Source of the DNA: Actinomycetes bacterium
Lineage (GTDB): Bacteria; Actinomycetota; Actinomycetes; Mycobacteriales; Mycobacteriaceae
DNA: 24,030 bases
Assembly (NCBI GenBank): GCA_023417985.1
Contig: JAEZDV010000067.1
Coordinates: 1-24,030 of the forward strand
Direction of reading: 5' to 3'
Below, in pieces: positions 22,041-24,030 of this stretch. The notes below the pieces were generated by a model. The model did no database searches and was not told where the DNA came from. It saw nothing but the letters and a program-made list of their open reading frames with translations. Position 1 is the stretch's first letter. Every line of letters begins with the position of its first letter. Both the position numbers and the translations under genes were made by a program.

Positions 22041-23627
22041 ATGGAGTGGTCGAAGGCCCTCGGCATCCCGGCTGCGGCACTGGCCGCGGTGGCGTCCTAC
22101 GACTTGCTTCAGCGGAAGCACTCGCTGTTGCGGAACTTTCCCGTCGTCGGACACGGACGGCACCTGCTCGAGGCTGTCGGGCCCGAATTGCGGCAGTACA
22201 TCATCACCCGCAACGACGAGGAGCGCCCCTTCACCCGCGACCAGCGCCGGTGGGTCTACGCCTCGTCGAAGCAGGAGAACAACACATTCGGATTCGGCAC
22301 CGACAACGACGTCGAGTACACCGACGGGTACACCATCATCAAACACCGCACGTTCTCGCAGGTCCCCGCGTCGGGTGCGCCGCAAAGCGGGGAGGGGCTC
22401 GAGGTTCCCTCGGCGAAGATCCTGGGCGGCCCCCGGGGCAGGGCGAAGGCCTTCCGTCCGCAATCGTTCGCCAACATTTCGGGGATGAGTTTCGGGTCGC
22501 TGTCCTCCGCCGCGGTGACCGCACTCAACAAGGGCGCTGCCGGCGCAGGCTGCCTGCACAACACCGGTGAAGGTGGGCTGTCGCAGTATCACCGTCACGG
22601 TGGCGAGCTGATCTTCCAGATCGGCACGGCATACTTCGGGTGCCGCGACGAGGAGGGCCGGTTCGACCTCGCCCGGCTCGTCGCGCTCACCGAGAGTGCG
22701 CCGGTCAGAGCCCTCGAGATCAAGCTCAGTCAGGGCGCCAAGCCAGGGCTGGGCGGTCTGCTCCCCGCCGCCAAGGTCACGCCCGAGATCGCCGGGATCC
22801 GCGGTGTGGAGATAGGCCGGGACGTGGTGAGCCCGTCCCGGCACACGGCCTTCCACGACGTCGACAGCATGCTCGATTTCGTCGAGCTCATCGCCTCGGC
22901 GACCGGTCTTCCTGTGGGAATCAAAGCGGCAGTGGGAGATCCGACCTTCTGGCAATCACTGGTGAAGTCGATGCGCAGCGGCGAACGAGGCGTGGACTTC
23001 GTGACGATCGACGGCGGCGAAGGTGGCACGGGAGCGGCGCCGCTCGTCTTCACGGACGCGGTCTCGTTGCCGTTCCGCAGCGGCTTCGCGCGGGTCTACC
23101 GGCATTTCGCCGAAGCCGACCTCGCCGAACGTGTCACGTTCGTCGGGTCCGGCAAGCTCGGTATGCCCGACAACGCCGTCGCCGCATTCGCGCTCGGCTG
23201 CGACATGCTCAACGTCGCGCGCGAACCGATGTTCGCACTGGGGTGCATCCAAGCGCAGAAGTGTCACACCGATACCTGCCCGACCGGGGTGGCCACCCAC
23301 AACCGGTGGCTGGAGCGAGGACTCGACGTTCCGTCCAAGGCCGCACGAGTCGAGGGTTATCTGCGGGCGCTGCGACGGGACGTATTCAAGGTGGCGGAAG
23401 CGTGCGGGGTCGCTCACCCGGCGCTGATCGGCGCCGAGGACGTCGAGGTCGCCGACGGCAACCGCCGGTCGGTCACCCTCGCCGAACTCTACGGCTACCG
23501 CGACGGGTGGGGGTTGCCGAGCCGCACCGACCGCGAGGAGATCATCCGGATCATGACGACCCGGGTGCCCGGGTCGGACGGTGGCGAGGGCTCACCGGGA
23601 GCCTCGACCGCTCCCCCGCGCCCGTGA
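22041..23627 (+). CDS. FMN-binding glutamate-synthase-like protein
   Basis: A 528-residue protein with the FMN-binding TIM-barrel domain of the glutamate synthase large subunit but without the N-terminal glutaminase domain and the C-terminal beta-helix. Motifs include FANISGMSFGSLSSAAVTAL, the run EIKLSQGAKPGLGG, VDFVTIDGGEGGTGAAP, and C402-x5-C408-x4-C413 (CIQAQKCHTDTCPTG) for a 3Fe-4S cluster. The N-terminus has a short hydrophobic segment (about 5-18), possibly a membrane anchor. No gltD-like subunit is near, so the reaction is uncertain. ATG 22041 is chosen because of the TACGGT box; ATG 22018 in frame is possible. Divergent from the YCII gene. Confidence 0.88.
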   Translation: MEWSKALGIPAAALAAVASYDLLQRKHSLLRNFPVVGHGRHLLEAVGPELRQYIITRNDEERPFTRDQRRWVYASSKQENNTFGFGTDNDVEYTDGYTIIKHRTFSQVPASGAPQSGEGLEVPSAKILGGPRGRAKAFRPQSFANISGMSFGSLSSAAVTALNKGAAGAGCLHNTGEGGLSQYHRHGGELIFQIGTAYFGCRDEEGRFDLARLVALTESAPVRALEIKLSQGAKPGLGGLLPAAKVTPEIAGIRGVEIGRDVVSPSRHTAFHDVDSMLDFVELIASATGLPVGIKAAVGDPTFWQSLVKSMRSGERGVDFVTIDGGEGGTGAAPLVFTDAVSLPFRSGFARVYRHFAEADLAERVTFVGSGKLGMPDNAVAAFALGCDMLNVAREPMFALGCIQAQKCHTDTCPTGVATHNRWLERGLDVPSKAARVEGYLRALRRDVFKVAEACGVAHPALIGAEDVEVADGNRRSVTLAELYGYRDGWGLPSRTDREEIIRIMTTRVPGSDGGEGSPGASTAPPRP

Positions 23628-23655
23628 CTGCACCGATCGTCGAACCCGGTCCCGG

Positions 23656-24030
23656 TCAGACGTAGTCGAGACCCACCGCGCGGGCCATCGCCTCCCGGGG
23701 CGCCGGCAGGCCGGTGAACTGTTCGACCTGCCCGAACGCCTGGTTCAGGAGCATGTGCAGACCACTGACGACGACGCTTCCGCGGGCGTTCGCCGCAGTT
23801 GCGAGAGGAGTCGGCCACGGGTCGTAGATCGCGTCGAGGATGAACGGCGCTCGGGCGAGCACGTCGGCATACGGTGCCGCCGCGGCAGCCGGCACGGTGC
23901 TGACCATGACATCCGCGTCCGCGCACACCTGTCCGAGATCGGCGGCGTCGAACGGCACCCATTGCGCGTCGACGTCGGCGCCGAGGCAGTCGAAGGTGGC
24001 GCGGGCACGACCTTCGTCGCGCGCGACGAC
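23656..24030 (-). CDS. aroE: Shikimate dehydrogenase, C-terminal part
   Basis: The gene runs off the right edge; 124 C-terminal codons are present. The enzyme reduces 3-dehydroshikimate with NADPH. Visible are the end of the Rossmann fold (VVARDEGRARATF, then VSTVPAAAAAPYADVL), DAIYDPWPTPL, and the family's closing helix GLHMLLNQAFGQVEQFTG with PAPREAM. It converges on the glutamate-synthase-like gene with 28 bases between them. It points toward aroC but is cut off from it by about 4 kb of other genes. Confidence 0.92.
   Translation of the reverse strand, partial: VVARDEGRARATFDCLGADVDAQWVPFDAADLGQVCADADVMVSTVPAAAAAPYADVLARAPFILDAIYDPWPTPLATAANARGSVVVSGLHMLLNQAFGQVEQFTGLPAPREAMARAVGLDYV

Overview
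The window is a GC-rich chromosomal segment of an actinomycete. Gene order and protein features point to the Mycobacteriales (Corynebacteriales), most likely a Rhodococcus or close Nocardiaceae relative. This is inferred from the mycobacterial-type integration host factor (mIHF), an EF-P with the PGKGP loop, the long CarB, frequent GTG starts and the order gmk-mihF-pyrF-carB-carA-(membrane protein)-pyrC-pyrB-pyrR-nusB-efp-pepQ, which is the order known in corynebacteria. No rRNA, tRNA, CRISPR array, transposase or phage gene was seen.

Positions 1-9.7 kb (minus strand) hold the start of gmk, mihF and a complete de novo pyrimidine operon read right to left: pyrR, pyrB, pyrC, a membrane-anchored protein of the Rv1382 type, a possible 39-residue ORF, carA, carB and pyrF. 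Several genes are joined by 1- or 4-base stop/start overlaps. Upstream of pyrR lie an extended -10 candidate and an RNA hairpin with the PyrR-binding loop consensus directly against the pyrR ribosome binding site, which suggests translational control by PyrR. Two hairpins, the second followed by seven T, follow pyrF.

Positions 9.8-12.1 kb (minus) hold pepQ-efp-nusB, ended by a strong hairpin. At 12.1-12.2 kb, pepQ and a four-helix membrane protein are divergent and both show a TANNNT box 6-7 bases before ATG, typical of leaderless actinobacterial mRNAs.

Positions 12.2-15.3 kb (plus) hold accessory genes: the four-helix membrane protein, a degenerate HNH-like protein, and a three-gene unit (excisionase-type HTH regulator, alpha/beta hydrolase, DinB/TIGR03086 protein). 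This unit starts at a 23-base inverted repeat (one mismatch) that surrounds a near-consensus promoter, so it looks self-regulated.

Positions 15.3-19.7 kb (minus) hold a prepilin peptidase, aroC, aroK, aroB and a transglutaminase-like protein. The type II dehydroquinase gene aroQ, normally between aroB and pepQ in this order of bacteria, is absent from the window. Its place is taken by the accessory genes.

Positions 19.9-23.6 kb hold a DUF1622 membrane protein (plus), an ECF sigma factor with a long C-terminal extension and its YCII/DGPF partner (minus; ECF42-like), and an FMN/iron-sulfur glutamate-synthase-like protein (plus). The window closes with the C-terminal part of aroE (minus). The conserved housekeeping genes thus serve pyrimidine synthesis, chorismate synthesis and translation, with two accessory blocks set between them.
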